From NCBI GenBank assembly GCA_031263965.1, contig JAISES010000234.1, positions 1 through 5,632 on the forward strand: a stretch of 5,632 nucleotides of DNA, in the 5' to 3' direction. Every line of letters starts with the position of its first letter. Position 1 is the first letter of the stretch. A program made the translations under genes and the position numbers. The notes beneath the pieces were generated by a model. It did no database searches, was not told the origin of the DNA, and worked only from the letters and a program-made list of their open reading frames with translations. This stretch comes from Prevotella sp. GTDB taxonomy: Bacteria > Bacteroidota > Bacteroidia > Bacteroidales > Dysgonomonadaceae. Positions 1 to 5,632 of the stretch are shown here, one piece after another.

Positions 1-130
1 CATCTGAAAATAACTATAAAAAAAATCTGCTATAAAATTCAAACAGTTTCTTAATATTTAAAATATTCTTTTGTGCCGTTCGTCAAAATAAGTAGAGAGT
101 TCGTTACAATAAAAACAGACTGAAAAAAAT

Positions 131-289
131 ATGATGACAAGAGGTTCTGAATAGGGGTTCTCCGGAAGAAAACCTTTCGACAAAGATGCAAGAAATAAAT
201 TCAAAGAAGAATGGTCTGAAATGACCGGCAGTAAAAAATTACGAACTCATCGGGAGATAGCGTATGTTCACCGATTTTCAATTGCCTGA
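131..289 (+). pseudogene. Remnant of a small charged protein gene with an in-frame amber stop
   Basis: Reading from ATG 131 gives MMTRGSE, a TAG at 152-154, then 44 further open codons to TGA at 287-289. The part after the TAG contains GFSGRKPFDKDARNKFKEEW followed by SEMTGSKK. It is rich in K, E, D and R and looks like an amphipathic helical protein rather than translated noise. A single change (TAG to CAG) would join the two parts. From memory it resembles the N-terminus of a family of small (about 100 aa) uncharacterised Bacteroidetes proteins with alternating charged helices, but I cannot verify this. If so, the tail after about codon 38 has also diverged or shifted frame. There is no signal peptide. 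An alternative is a chance open stretch in AT-rich DNA. Confidence 0.35.
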
Positions 290-312
290 AAACGTTTTTC
301 AGCCTAATTTTG
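282..312 (+). promoter_or_regulatory. Candidate Bacteroidetes promoter for the receptor operon
   Basis: TAATTTTG at 305-312 matches the Bacteroidetes -7 consensus TAnnTTTG. A TTG at 282-284 lies 20 nt upstream, in the place of the -33 TTTG element. Transcription would then begin near 318-320 and leave a leader of about 140 nt before the ATG at 459. The -33 match is partial, so the call rests mainly on the -7 element and its position upstream of the operon. Confidence 0.4.
286..302. promoter_or_regulatory. Operator-like inverted repeat
   Basis: CTGAAAA (286-292) and TTTTCAG (296-302) are perfect 7-nt inverted arms around the 3-nt centre CGT. The core AAAACGTTTT (289-298) is itself a palindrome, similar to the CG-centred operators of LacI/GalR-family repressors. 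The repeat fills the spacer between the candidate -33 (282-284) and -7 (305-312) elements, where a bound protein would block RNA polymerase. It also overlaps the end of the decayed small ORF, so it is unlikely to be kept for coding. No regulator gene is in the window, so the binding protein is unknown. Confidence 0.35.
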
Positions 313-458
313 CTTTGTATCTAATTATAACGGATGCCTAACGATGGAGTATTATATTAATAATTTCAAGAATACAATAAACATCTATTTTAACGGTTTT
401 ATCTATGGAATCAAAATTCAAAGCATAAGCGAATAAACACTATTATTTAAAACTAATT
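313..458 (+). other. AT-rich leader region of the receptor gene
   Basis: This stretch lies between the candidate promoter and the receptor start codon. I see no coding frame of note, no strong hairpin and no recognisable riboswitch. There is no Shine-Dalgarno-like purine run before ATG 459; the preceding bases are A/T only, as is common in Bacteroidetes. Confidence 0.4.
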
Positions 459-2807
459 ATGCAATTACATTCAACTATTTTACCAAAGAAAGCCAGGGTT
501 TCATTTTTATGGTTTTTACACCTTTTTTTGTTGCCTGCTTTATCTTTTGCACAGACCTACAAAATTAGCGGTACAGTTGTCGATTCGCACACAAAAGAAG
601 CATTAATAGGGGTCCCTATTATCATAGAGAACCGTAATGGAAGCGGTGTGTCGTCTGATGAAAACGGACGGTACAGCCTATTTCTCCCTAAAGGTGATTA
701 TACATTAAAAGTAGATTACATAGGCTTTGAGAATAAACGTTTAAAAATCTCTTTATCACAAAACATTATTCAAAATATCGAGCTTGTGCAAACAACTATC
801 GGTCTTGGTGAGGTCGTAATATCCGCAGAACGTCTTGATGCTAATGTATCTGCGCCACAGACAGGTGTTGAAAAGATGGAGATACAAAAAATAAACAAGA
901 TACCGGTACTGCTGGGAGAGCGTGATATTATCAAGACTATACAATTGATGCCCGGTGTACAGGGCGCCGGCGAAGGAAGTTCCGGCTTTTATGTACGGGG
1001 AGGGAGTTCCGACCAGAATCTTATCTTGCTGGATAATGTGTCGCTTTATAATGCGTCCCATCTGATGGGATTCTTTTCCACATTCAATTCCGAAGTATTG
1101 CGCGATGTAACCTTATATAAGGGAGCTATGCCTGCGCAGTACGGGGAGCGTCTTGCTTCTATTCTTGATGTGCAACAACGCAATGGAGATAACCGGAAAT
1201 ATCATGTTGCCGGAGGTCTTGGCCTTATCGCATCCAATCTCAATGTAGAAGGGCCTATACAAAAGGGCAAATCTTCTTTCCTTATAGGGGGAAGGCGGAC
1301 TTATGCCGATGCTATTGCCAGGTTGTCGGGGGCAAAAGATGCTCAAAACGCTTATCTCTACTTCTATGACCTGAATATGAAACTAAATTTTGCTTTATCG
1401 GATAAAGACCAGATTTCGGTTTCAGGATATTTGGGGAGGGATAAAATGGTATTGAAAGATGCCGCGGAACTCAATTGGGGGAATACTTTCCTGACGACGA
1501 ACTGGAGCCATACGTTCAATCGTAAGTGGACTTCCCGAACATCATTGTCATATAATCAATACGATTATTATTTCGGGATGGAAGTGGGAATGAACCTGAA
1601 TGGAACTTCTAAAATAAAAGATTATGGATTTAAACAGGAATTCCAGTATCAACAAGGAAAGAATAGCCAATGGCGCGCAGGGCTCAGCTCCACATACCAC
1701 GATCTGGCTCCGGGGAACTATAATATCGATTCGGAGCAGAAGAATTCAGTCGATCTGTATCACCGTTATTCATCCGAAAATGCCGCTTATATATCGAATC
1801 AGTTGAAAATAACGGATAACCTGGAAGTAATTTACGGCCTTCGTGTTTCTGCCTTTATGGCATTGGGTAAAGGGCAGTATTACACTTTGGATAATAATAA
1901 TGAAGCCGTTGACAGTACATGGTATAAATCGGGGAAGGTGGTTAAGACTTATGTAAACCTTGAACCGCGCCTATCGGCAGTATATAGACTAAATGATGTG
2001 TCTTCGATAAAAGCCGCCTACGCCCGTACCACTCAGAATATGCATTTATTATCATATTCGGCCCAGGGTACGCCTTTCGACAGATGGACATCCAGCTCGA
2101 ATAATGTAAAGCCTCAGGTTGCAGACCAGGTATCGCTGGGTTATTTCCGGAACTTCAGTGATAACATGTTCGAAGTTAGTATCGAAGGTTATTATAAAGG
2201 CATGAAAAATCAGTTGGATTTTAAAGATAATGCAGATATTCAAGGTTACGATGTAATAGAAACCGAATTATTGCCGGGTAAAGGCCGTGCTTATGGAATG
2301 GAACTTTCGCTAAAGAAACGTATGGGGCGGCTTACAGGATGGATAGGTTATACACTTTCGAAGTCGGAAAAGAAGATTGACGGCATCAATGAAGACAGAT
2401 GGTATAATGCCTTTCAGGACAGAACGCACGATTTCTCTATCGTAGGGATGTATGAACTGAACCCTAAATGGACGCTCTCTGCCGCATGGGTATTCTATAC
2501 AGGGAATGCAATTTCTTATCCGAGCGGAAAATACCGGATCAATGGAAAGGATGTGATGTATTACGCCGAAAGAAACGGATACAGAATGCCTGATTATCAC
2601 CGTCTTGACCTGGGCGCGACCTGCCTGTTGAAGAAAACTGCAAAATTCCGGTCGGAGCTTGTTTTAGGCCTGTATAACGCTTATGGACGTGCGAATGCAT
2701 ATATGATTGAATTCCGTACCAATACCAAAGACCCCGGCAAAACAACTGCTTATCAGTATTCGCTGTTTACATTCGTTCCGTCTGTTTCGTGGAATTTCAA
2801 GTTTTAA
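459..2807 (+). CDS. TonB-dependent outer-membrane receptor with carboxypeptidase-regulatory-like domain
   Basis: This is an outer-membrane beta-barrel that imports or handles a substrate using energy from TonB. Residues 1-31 form a signal peptide: K10 K11, a hydrophobic core, and likely cleavage after SFA, before QTY. Residues 34-110 are a carboxypeptidase-regulatory-like (CarboxypepD_reg) domain, with the motifs SGTVVD, ENGRYSL and the DYTLKVDYIGF stretch. A TonB-box-like segment, GEVVISAER (117-125), follows. The plug domain (about 140-240) carries the VRGGSSDQNLILLDNV motif at 179-194 and an AQYGERLASILDV stretch at 226-238, both typical of the receptors paired with DUF4249. The remainder is barrel, ending in aromatic SWNFKF as outer-membrane barrels do. 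The length of 782 aa looks complete. The DUF4249 gene follows after 12 nt. The substrate is unknown, and no SusD partner is present. Confidence 0.93.
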   Translation: MQLHSTILPKKARVSFLWFLHLFLLPALSFAQTYKISGTVVDSHTKEALIGVPIIIENRNGSGVSSDENGRYSLFLPKGDYTLKVDYIGFENKRLKISLSQNIIQNIELVQTTIGLGEVVISAERLDANVSAPQTGVEKMEIQKINKIPVLLGERDIIKTIQLMPGVQGAGEGSSGFYVRGGSSDQNLILLDNVSLYNASHLMGFFSTFNSEVLRDVTLYKGAMPAQYGERLASILDVQQRNGDNRKYHVAGGLGLIASNLNVEGPIQKGKSSFLIGGRRTYADAIARLSGAKDAQNAYLYFYDLNMKLNFALSDKDQISVSGYLGRDKMVLKDAAELNWGNTFLTTNWSHTFNRKWTSRTSLSYNQYDYYFGMEVGMNLNGTSKIKDYGFKQEFQYQQGKNSQWRAGLSSTYHDLAPGNYNIDSEQKNSVDLYHRYSSENAAYISNQLKITDNLEVIYGLRVSAFMALGKGQYYTLDNNNEAVDSTWYKSGKVVKTYVNLEPRLSAVYRLNDVSSIKAAYARTTQNMHLLSYSAQGTPFDRWTSSSNNVKPQVADQVSLGYFRNFSDNMFEVSIEGYYKGMKNQLDFKDNADIQGYDVIETELLPGKGRAYGMELSLKKRMGRLTGWIGYTLSKSEKKIDGINEDRWYNAFQDRTHDFSIVGMYELNPKWTLSAAWVFYTGNAISYPSGKYRINGKDVMYYAERNGYRMPDYHRLDLGATCLLKKTAKFRSELVLGLYNAYGRANAYMIEFRTNTKDPGKTTAYQYSLFTFVPSVSWNFKF

Positions 2808-2819
2808 AACATTAAAAGC

Positions 2820-3638
2820 ATGAATCTTATGAAAAATTTAAAGAATAAATATATTACAATACTTCCGGCTTTGGCTTTATTACTTGCTGTCAGTTCGTGT
2901 GAAAAAGAAATTGATGTTGACCTTCGTTCCGTTCCGCCGCGGGTACAGATAGAGGGTATTGTAAAACAAGACCAATTAGCCAGAGTGAGAGTGAGCCATA
3001 CACTCGACTTTAATGATAACAGCGGCTATCCGTTTCTTAAAAATGCCATTGTGGTAATATCGGATGATGCAGGAAATACAGAAACGCTGCAACAGGATAA
3101 TTCAGGGTGGTATGTTGCTGAGAATATCAAAGGCGTGATTGGCCGTACATACAACCTGTCTGTGAAGTATGAGGATAAAGAGTATGCTTCTACATCTAAA
3201 ATGCCGCCTTTGGTAAAACTGGATTCTCTGTCTATGTATAGGGCTCTGATCATGGACTATGCCATACCGATGATTCATTTTACCGATCCGAAAGGCGAAA
3301 TCAACCAATATTACCGGTGTCTTGTATTTATCAACGGGAAGCAATTGCCTGATGTCAATGAACTGGTATTGAGCACACAATTTATGGATGGCAGTCCAGT
3401 ACATCAGTTCTTACCCATATTTACACATGATGAAGATGCGGATCCTATAAAGCAAGGCGACGAAATATTGATCGAATTCCAGTGTATCGATAAAGGAGCG
3501 TATAACTTCTTTTATACACTAAGCCGTATAGAGGATTCAAAGACTAATCCTACTTCAAATATCACGGGTGGCGCTTTGGGGTATTTTTGTGCCTCTACAG
3601 TTGATGAGATGACTATTGTAGCAGAATGGAAAGACTGA
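2820..3638 (+). CDS. DUF4249 family lipoprotein, probable surface partner of the receptor
   Basis: This lipoprotein of unknown biochemical function belongs to a family (DUF4249) regularly encoded next to TonB-dependent receptors. A lipoprotein signal ends in the lipobox VSSC with lipidated Cys27. The acidic and lysine-rich stretch EKEIDVD follows and resembles the Bacteroidetes lipoprotein export signal, so the protein is probably displayed on the cell surface. Residues about 40-126 look like a beta-sandwich (VQIEGIV, AIVVISDDAG, GRTYNLSVKY). The family-typical MPPLVKLDSL lies at 128-137, and a second beta-rich region continues to the end. The start is ATG 2820; ATG 2829 (Met4, giving MKNLKNKY) is equally plausible and leaves the lipobox intact. 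The gene lies 12 nt after the receptor stop, so the two are almost certainly co-transcribed. It is inferred to act as a substrate-binding or capping partner of the barrel. Confidence 0.85.
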   Translation: MNLMKNLKNKYITILPALALLLAVSSCEKEIDVDLRSVPPRVQIEGIVKQDQLARVRVSHTLDFNDNSGYPFLKNAIVVISDDAGNTETLQQDNSGWYVAENIKGVIGRTYNLSVKYEDKEYASTSKMPPLVKLDSLSMYRALIMDYAIPMIHFTDPKGEINQYYRCLVFINGKQLPDVNELVLSTQFMDGSPVHQFLPIFTHDEDADPIKQGDEILIEFQCIDKGAYNFFYTLSRIEDSKTNPTSNITGGALGYFCASTVDEMTIVAEWKD

Positions 3639-3655
3639 AAATGTAAAACAAACAG

Positions 3656-3690
3656 AAAAGATCCCAAAGTGAAAACTCAGGGATCTTTTT
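3656..3690. terminator. Intrinsic terminator, probably bidirectional
   Basis: AAAAGATCCC (3656-3665) pairs with GGGATCTTTT (3680-3689), a 10-bp stem. The plus-strand transcript ends in a run of five U after the GC core. Inside the 14-nt loop, AGT (3668-3670) can pair with ACT (3675-3677) around a GAAA tetraloop. The same hairpin read on the minus strand is followed by TTTTCTGTTTGTTTT, so it can also stop transcripts from the fucosidase gene. It lies between the convergent stops at 3638 and 3717, as expected for a shared terminator. Confidence 0.85.
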
Positions 3691-3716
3691 ATTTCAGGAA
3701 AAAATTAACAGTCGTT

Positions 3717-5039
3717 TTATTTTACGGTAACTTCAATAATAGAATCTATATCATCAGGATTACCATTTATAGAAAATGTTACATCTCCGCTCTTTTTATC
3801 TTTTTTCCAGATTAATTCAGAATCCGCATTTATCCATTTTGCTGATTTGATGTTTGGTATATTCAGAGTAATGGATGGGGTGTTCTTGTCTAAAATATGG
3901 ATGTAGTACGTTTTTCCTTTTTGAGTAGAAGCTCCCCATGATTGAGGAGGGACAAGTCCTTGTCCGGTTTCGTATATCGTATAACCGTATTTTTCTAACC
4001 AGGCACCTATCTGTTGAAGACGTTCTATACATTCCGGCTGTATCTTTCCGTTTGGCATAGGGCCTACATTGAGCAGTAAATTAGCTCCGGTTCCGGCTGT
4101 GCGGATGAGTAGATGCAGCAGTTCCTTTTCCGGTTTATACTTGTCGTCTGTTATGCTGAAACCCCACGTAGTACTTATAGTCTGGCATGTTTCGAGCGGT
4201 AATTGCTGCGATATCTCTTGCCCGCTGTGTCCCGCTGTGTTTTCTCCCGGTACGTCGCGTTCGAATATCTGATAGTCTTCGCCCTGAAAAGGAGGCAAAT
4301 GATGATTATTTGCCACAAGACATTCGGGTTGTAACCGGTGTATTAAACCGTAAATTTCATCGTAATGCCAATCTACAAAAGTTTTAGGGTTTGTCCGGTT
4401 TTTATCTTCTGTCTGATCCCAATGCCCATCGAACCATATTCCGGCAATAGGGCCGTAGTTGGTAAGCAATTCGGTTAATTGGGCTTTCATAAAGTTTATA
4501 TAGTCAGTCCAGTTCCCTTTGTCGGTTCGCCCTGTACCTTTTCCTGTTCGTCCGGTCTCATATTGATAGTCGTTCCGCATCCAGTCTAACAGGGAATAAT
4601 AAAGCACAAGTTTGATTCCTTCTTTGTGACACTCATCCGCCAATTGTTTTATCAAATCCTTCCCATATGGCGTATTCATAATGTTCCAGTCGGATTGTTT
4701 TGTCGCCCAGTTGCTAAAACCGTCATGGTGGCGCGATGTAAATGTAATATACTTCATCCCTGCATTCTTGGCAATTTGTACCCACTCCTTTGCATCGAAT
4801 TGCTGCGGATTGAAAAAGTCCAGTAAACGTTTGTAATCATTCGTTTTTATCGGGCGGTTATTCATGATCCATTCGCCATTGCCTAATACGCTATAAGGGC
4901 CGAAGTGCACGAATAATCCGAAGCGGGCATCTTCAAACCACTTTTTGGGGCTATTGTCATTTGCATTCATATCAGATTGCCCATACATTAAATTGATAGA
5001 AAATAAAAAAAGGACAAAGGTGTAGATTATCTTTTTCAT
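3717..5039 (-). CDS. Secreted GH29 alpha-L-fucosidase
   Basis: This is a retaining exo-glycosidase that releases terminal alpha-L-fucose from glycans. A signal peptide (MKKIIYTF start, cleavage likely after MYG at residue 20) sends it to the periplasm or beyond; there is no lipobox cysteine. The GH29 barrel spans about residues 30-355. It contains RFGLFVHFGPYS (39-50), the fucose-binding motif SRHHDGF (102-108), GIKLVLYYSLLDW (141-153) and GIWFDGHWD (200-208), in which Asp204 is the expected nucleophile. Glu260 in YQIFERDVPG is the most likely acid/base by position, but this residue varies among GH29 subfamilies. TWGF (291-294) and GANLLLNVGPMPNG (318-331) are also family signatures. Residues about 365-440 form a short C-terminal beta-sandwich. 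The length of 440 aa is complete for a compact GH29 enzyme. It is convergent with the receptor operon and divergent from the 5311 gene. Confidence 0.93.
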   Translation of the reverse strand: MKKIIYTFVLFLFSINLMYGQSDMNANDNSPKKWFEDARFGLFVHFGPYSVLGNGEWIMNNRPIKTNDYKRLLDFFNPQQFDAKEWVQIAKNAGMKYITFTSRHHDGFSNWATKQSDWNIMNTPYGKDLIKQLADECHKEGIKLVLYYSLLDWMRNDYQYETGRTGKGTGRTDKGNWTDYINFMKAQLTELLTNYGPIAGIWFDGHWDQTEDKNRTNPKTFVDWHYDEIYGLIHRLQPECLVANNHHLPPFQGEDYQIFERDVPGENTAGHSGQEISQQLPLETCQTISTTWGFSITDDKYKPEKELLHLLIRTAGTGANLLLNVGPMPNGKIQPECIERLQQIGAWLEKYGYTIYETGQGLVPPQSWGASTQKGKTYYIHILDKNTPSITLNIPNIKSAKWINADSELIWKKDKKSGDVTFSINGNPDDIDSIIEVTVK

Positions 5040-5069
5040 AGTTTAAACAGTTTCTAAGTTAGATAAACC

Positions 5070-5077
5070 CAAAGGTA
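5070..5077 (-). promoter_or_regulatory. Bacteroidetes -7 element for the fucosidase gene
   Basis: On the minus strand this reads TACCTTTG, an exact match to TAnnTTTG. It lies 30 nt before the fucosidase ATG and would give a leader of roughly 25 nt. No convincing -33 TTTG is present at the usual spacing; the upstream bases are a run of A and CCCC followed by GTTTTC. Only the -7 part is therefore supported. Confidence 0.5.
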
Positions 5078-5251
5078 ATATTTTTTTGGGGAAAACTTGC
5101 CTTCGTCGTTAAAATCCTGTGACTAAAAGACGTCCGGCAGCTTTTATTCCGCATTTCTGATATTTATTGTAGGCGGCCAATTTTTCTTTGAATATAGTGC
5201 TTTCAGGGAATAGAAAAGCGATACGAGAAAAAGAATTAGTAATAATAGTAA

Positions 5252-5280
5252 TTGTTAAACTAGGTATAGCCTTATCTTTG
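5252..5280 (+). promoter_or_regulatory. Bacteroidetes promoter for the uronyl hydrolase-like gene
   Basis: TATCTTTG at 5273-5280 is an exact match to the -7 consensus TAnnTTTG. TTG at 5252-5254 lies 18 nt upstream in the -33 position, close to the usual 19-21 nt spacing. Transcription would start near 5286 and leave a leader of about 25 nt before ATG 5311. Confidence 0.6.
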
Positions 5281-5310
5281 TTCAAATGAATTTTTATTTA
5301 AAAGATATCA

Positions 5311-5632
5311 ATGAAAAAGTCTATAACAATTATCTCTTTTATTTTATTAGTCTTGTTTAGCATTCAACCGGTTTGTTCCGCAACACGGAATAGTAGTATT
5401 TCTTCAGATACATCTGAATTAAAAACTGTCATGCAAAAGGTTGCTGATTGGCAAATCAAGAATTTTACGTACCAAAAAACAGGAAGTGCAGGCTATTTAC
5501 ATGATTACGGTATAGACGCATGGACAAATGCTACCTTATATACAGGAATGTTGGAATGGACTAAAATAGCAGATAATCAAGCAGTCTATTATGATTGGCT
5601 GAAAAAAACAGGCGCTGATAATAATTGGAATA
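5311..5632 (+). CDS. Putative secreted unsaturated uronyl hydrolase (GH88/GH105-like), N-terminal part
   Basis: Only the first 107 codons are in the window; the frame is open to the end. MKKSITII plus a hydrophobic run to about residue 21 is a signal peptide, with likely cleavage after CSA (residue 24). Cys22 sits in QPVC, which is not a lipobox, so a soluble secreted form is expected. Residues 41-52 (MQKVADWQIKNF), 67-83 (GIDAWTNATLYTGMLEW) and 93-106 (YYDWLKKTGADNNW) match the first helices of the (alpha/alpha)6 barrel of the GH88/GH105 family. These enzymes hydrate the 4,5-unsaturated uronic acid left by polysaccharide lyases and so release it. The later catalytic aspartate region lies beyond the window, so activity cannot be judged. 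The start is set by the signal peptide and promoter spacing. Confidence 0.72.
   Translation, partial: MKKSITIISFILLVLFSIQPVCSATRNSSISSDTSELKTVMQKVADWQIKNFTYQKTGSAGYLHDYGIDAWTNATLYTGMLEWTKIADNQAVYYDWLKKTGADNNWN

Larger units (their letters stand above)
5040..5310. other. Divergent intergenic control region
   Basis: These 271 nt separate the fucosidase gene (minus) from the 5311 gene (plus). Each end holds a -7-like element. The middle, about 5100-5230, shows no hairpin terminator and no start-bearing reading frame of note. A shared regulator could act on both genes from here, but no strong operator is obvious. An imperfect inverted repeat, AATTAGTA (5234-5241) and TAGTAATT (5246-5253) with one mismatch, touches the plus-strand -33 element. 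Confidence 0.5.

Noticed and set aside
53..67. AT-only inverted repeat AATATTT-A-AAATATT
   Set aside because: Self-complementary A/T runs are expected in such AT-rich DNA, and there is no promoter or gene boundary tied to it.
264..341. Short plus-strand frame MFTDFQLPENVF, 25 codons
   Set aside because: It overlaps the inverted repeat and the -7 element and has no support as a gene.
459..3638. Canonical SusC/SusD glycan-uptake pair
   Set aside because: The second gene is a 272-aa DUF4249 lipoprotein, not a SusD, which is usually about 500 aa and rich in TPR helices. The receptor is also shorter than a typical SusC of about 1000 aa.
44..5055. Shared 11-nt string AAACAGTTTCT at 46-56 and 5045-5055
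   Set aside because: It is short and AT-rich and sits at unlike positions relative to genes, so coincidence is the simplest explanation.
5109..5297. Minus-strand open frame of 62 codons filling the divergent spacer
   Set aside because: It has no ATG, only a possible TTG at 5285, and its product is not recognised. It overlaps the whole plus-strand promoter. A run of this length is not rare by chance, though a decayed fragment cannot be excluded.
5286..5360. Short plus-strand frame starting MNFYLKD before the 5311 gene
   Set aside because: It is 24 codons, out of frame with the signal-peptide-bearing gene, and starts right at the predicted transcription start. It has no sign of selection.

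Overview
The window looks like chromosome of a Bacteroidales bacterium (Bacteroides, Parabacteroides or Dysgonomonas type; the genus cannot be fixed from this sequence). The evidence is a TonB-dependent receptor with an N-terminal carboxypeptidase-regulatory-like domain paired with a DUF4249 lipoprotein, AT-rich spacers, no Shine-Dalgarno-like sites, and Bacteroidetes-type -7 elements (TAnnTTTG) upstream of genes. No RNA gene, transposase, CRISPR array or phage gene is visible.

Layout. Positions 1-458 hold no intact gene. They contain a probable remnant of a small gene (131-289, in-frame amber at codon 8) and a candidate promoter (282-312) whose spacer is filled by an inverted repeat that resembles an operator. 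Positions 459-3638 are a two-gene operon on the plus strand: an outer-membrane TonB-dependent receptor (782 aa) and, 12 nt later, a DUF4249 surface-type lipoprotein (272 aa). A hairpin with U-tracts on both sides (3656-3690) separates this operon from a convergent gene, a secreted GH29 alpha-L-fucosidase (3717-5039, minus strand). A 271-nt divergent intergenic region follows, with a -7-like element facing each way. The plus-strand gene from 5311 is the start of a secreted protein resembling GH88/GH105 unsaturated uronyl hydrolases, cut by the window end.

How the genes fit together. The receptor and the DUF4249 lipoprotein probably form one outer-membrane uptake or binding unit of unknown substrate. 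There is no SusD-like partner, so this is not a canonical starch-utilisation-type pair. The fucosidase and the putative uronyl hydrolase share a divergent control region and could act on the same fucosylated, uronic-acid-containing glycan after a polysaccharide lyase. Pectin rhamnogalacturonan is one possibility, but this is inference. The terminator and convergent layout argue that the hydrolases and the receptor operon are separate transcription units, so a functional link between them is not shown.

I do not see a clearly new biological system. The most notable items are the decayed small gene and the operator-like inverted repeat upstream of the receptor operon.
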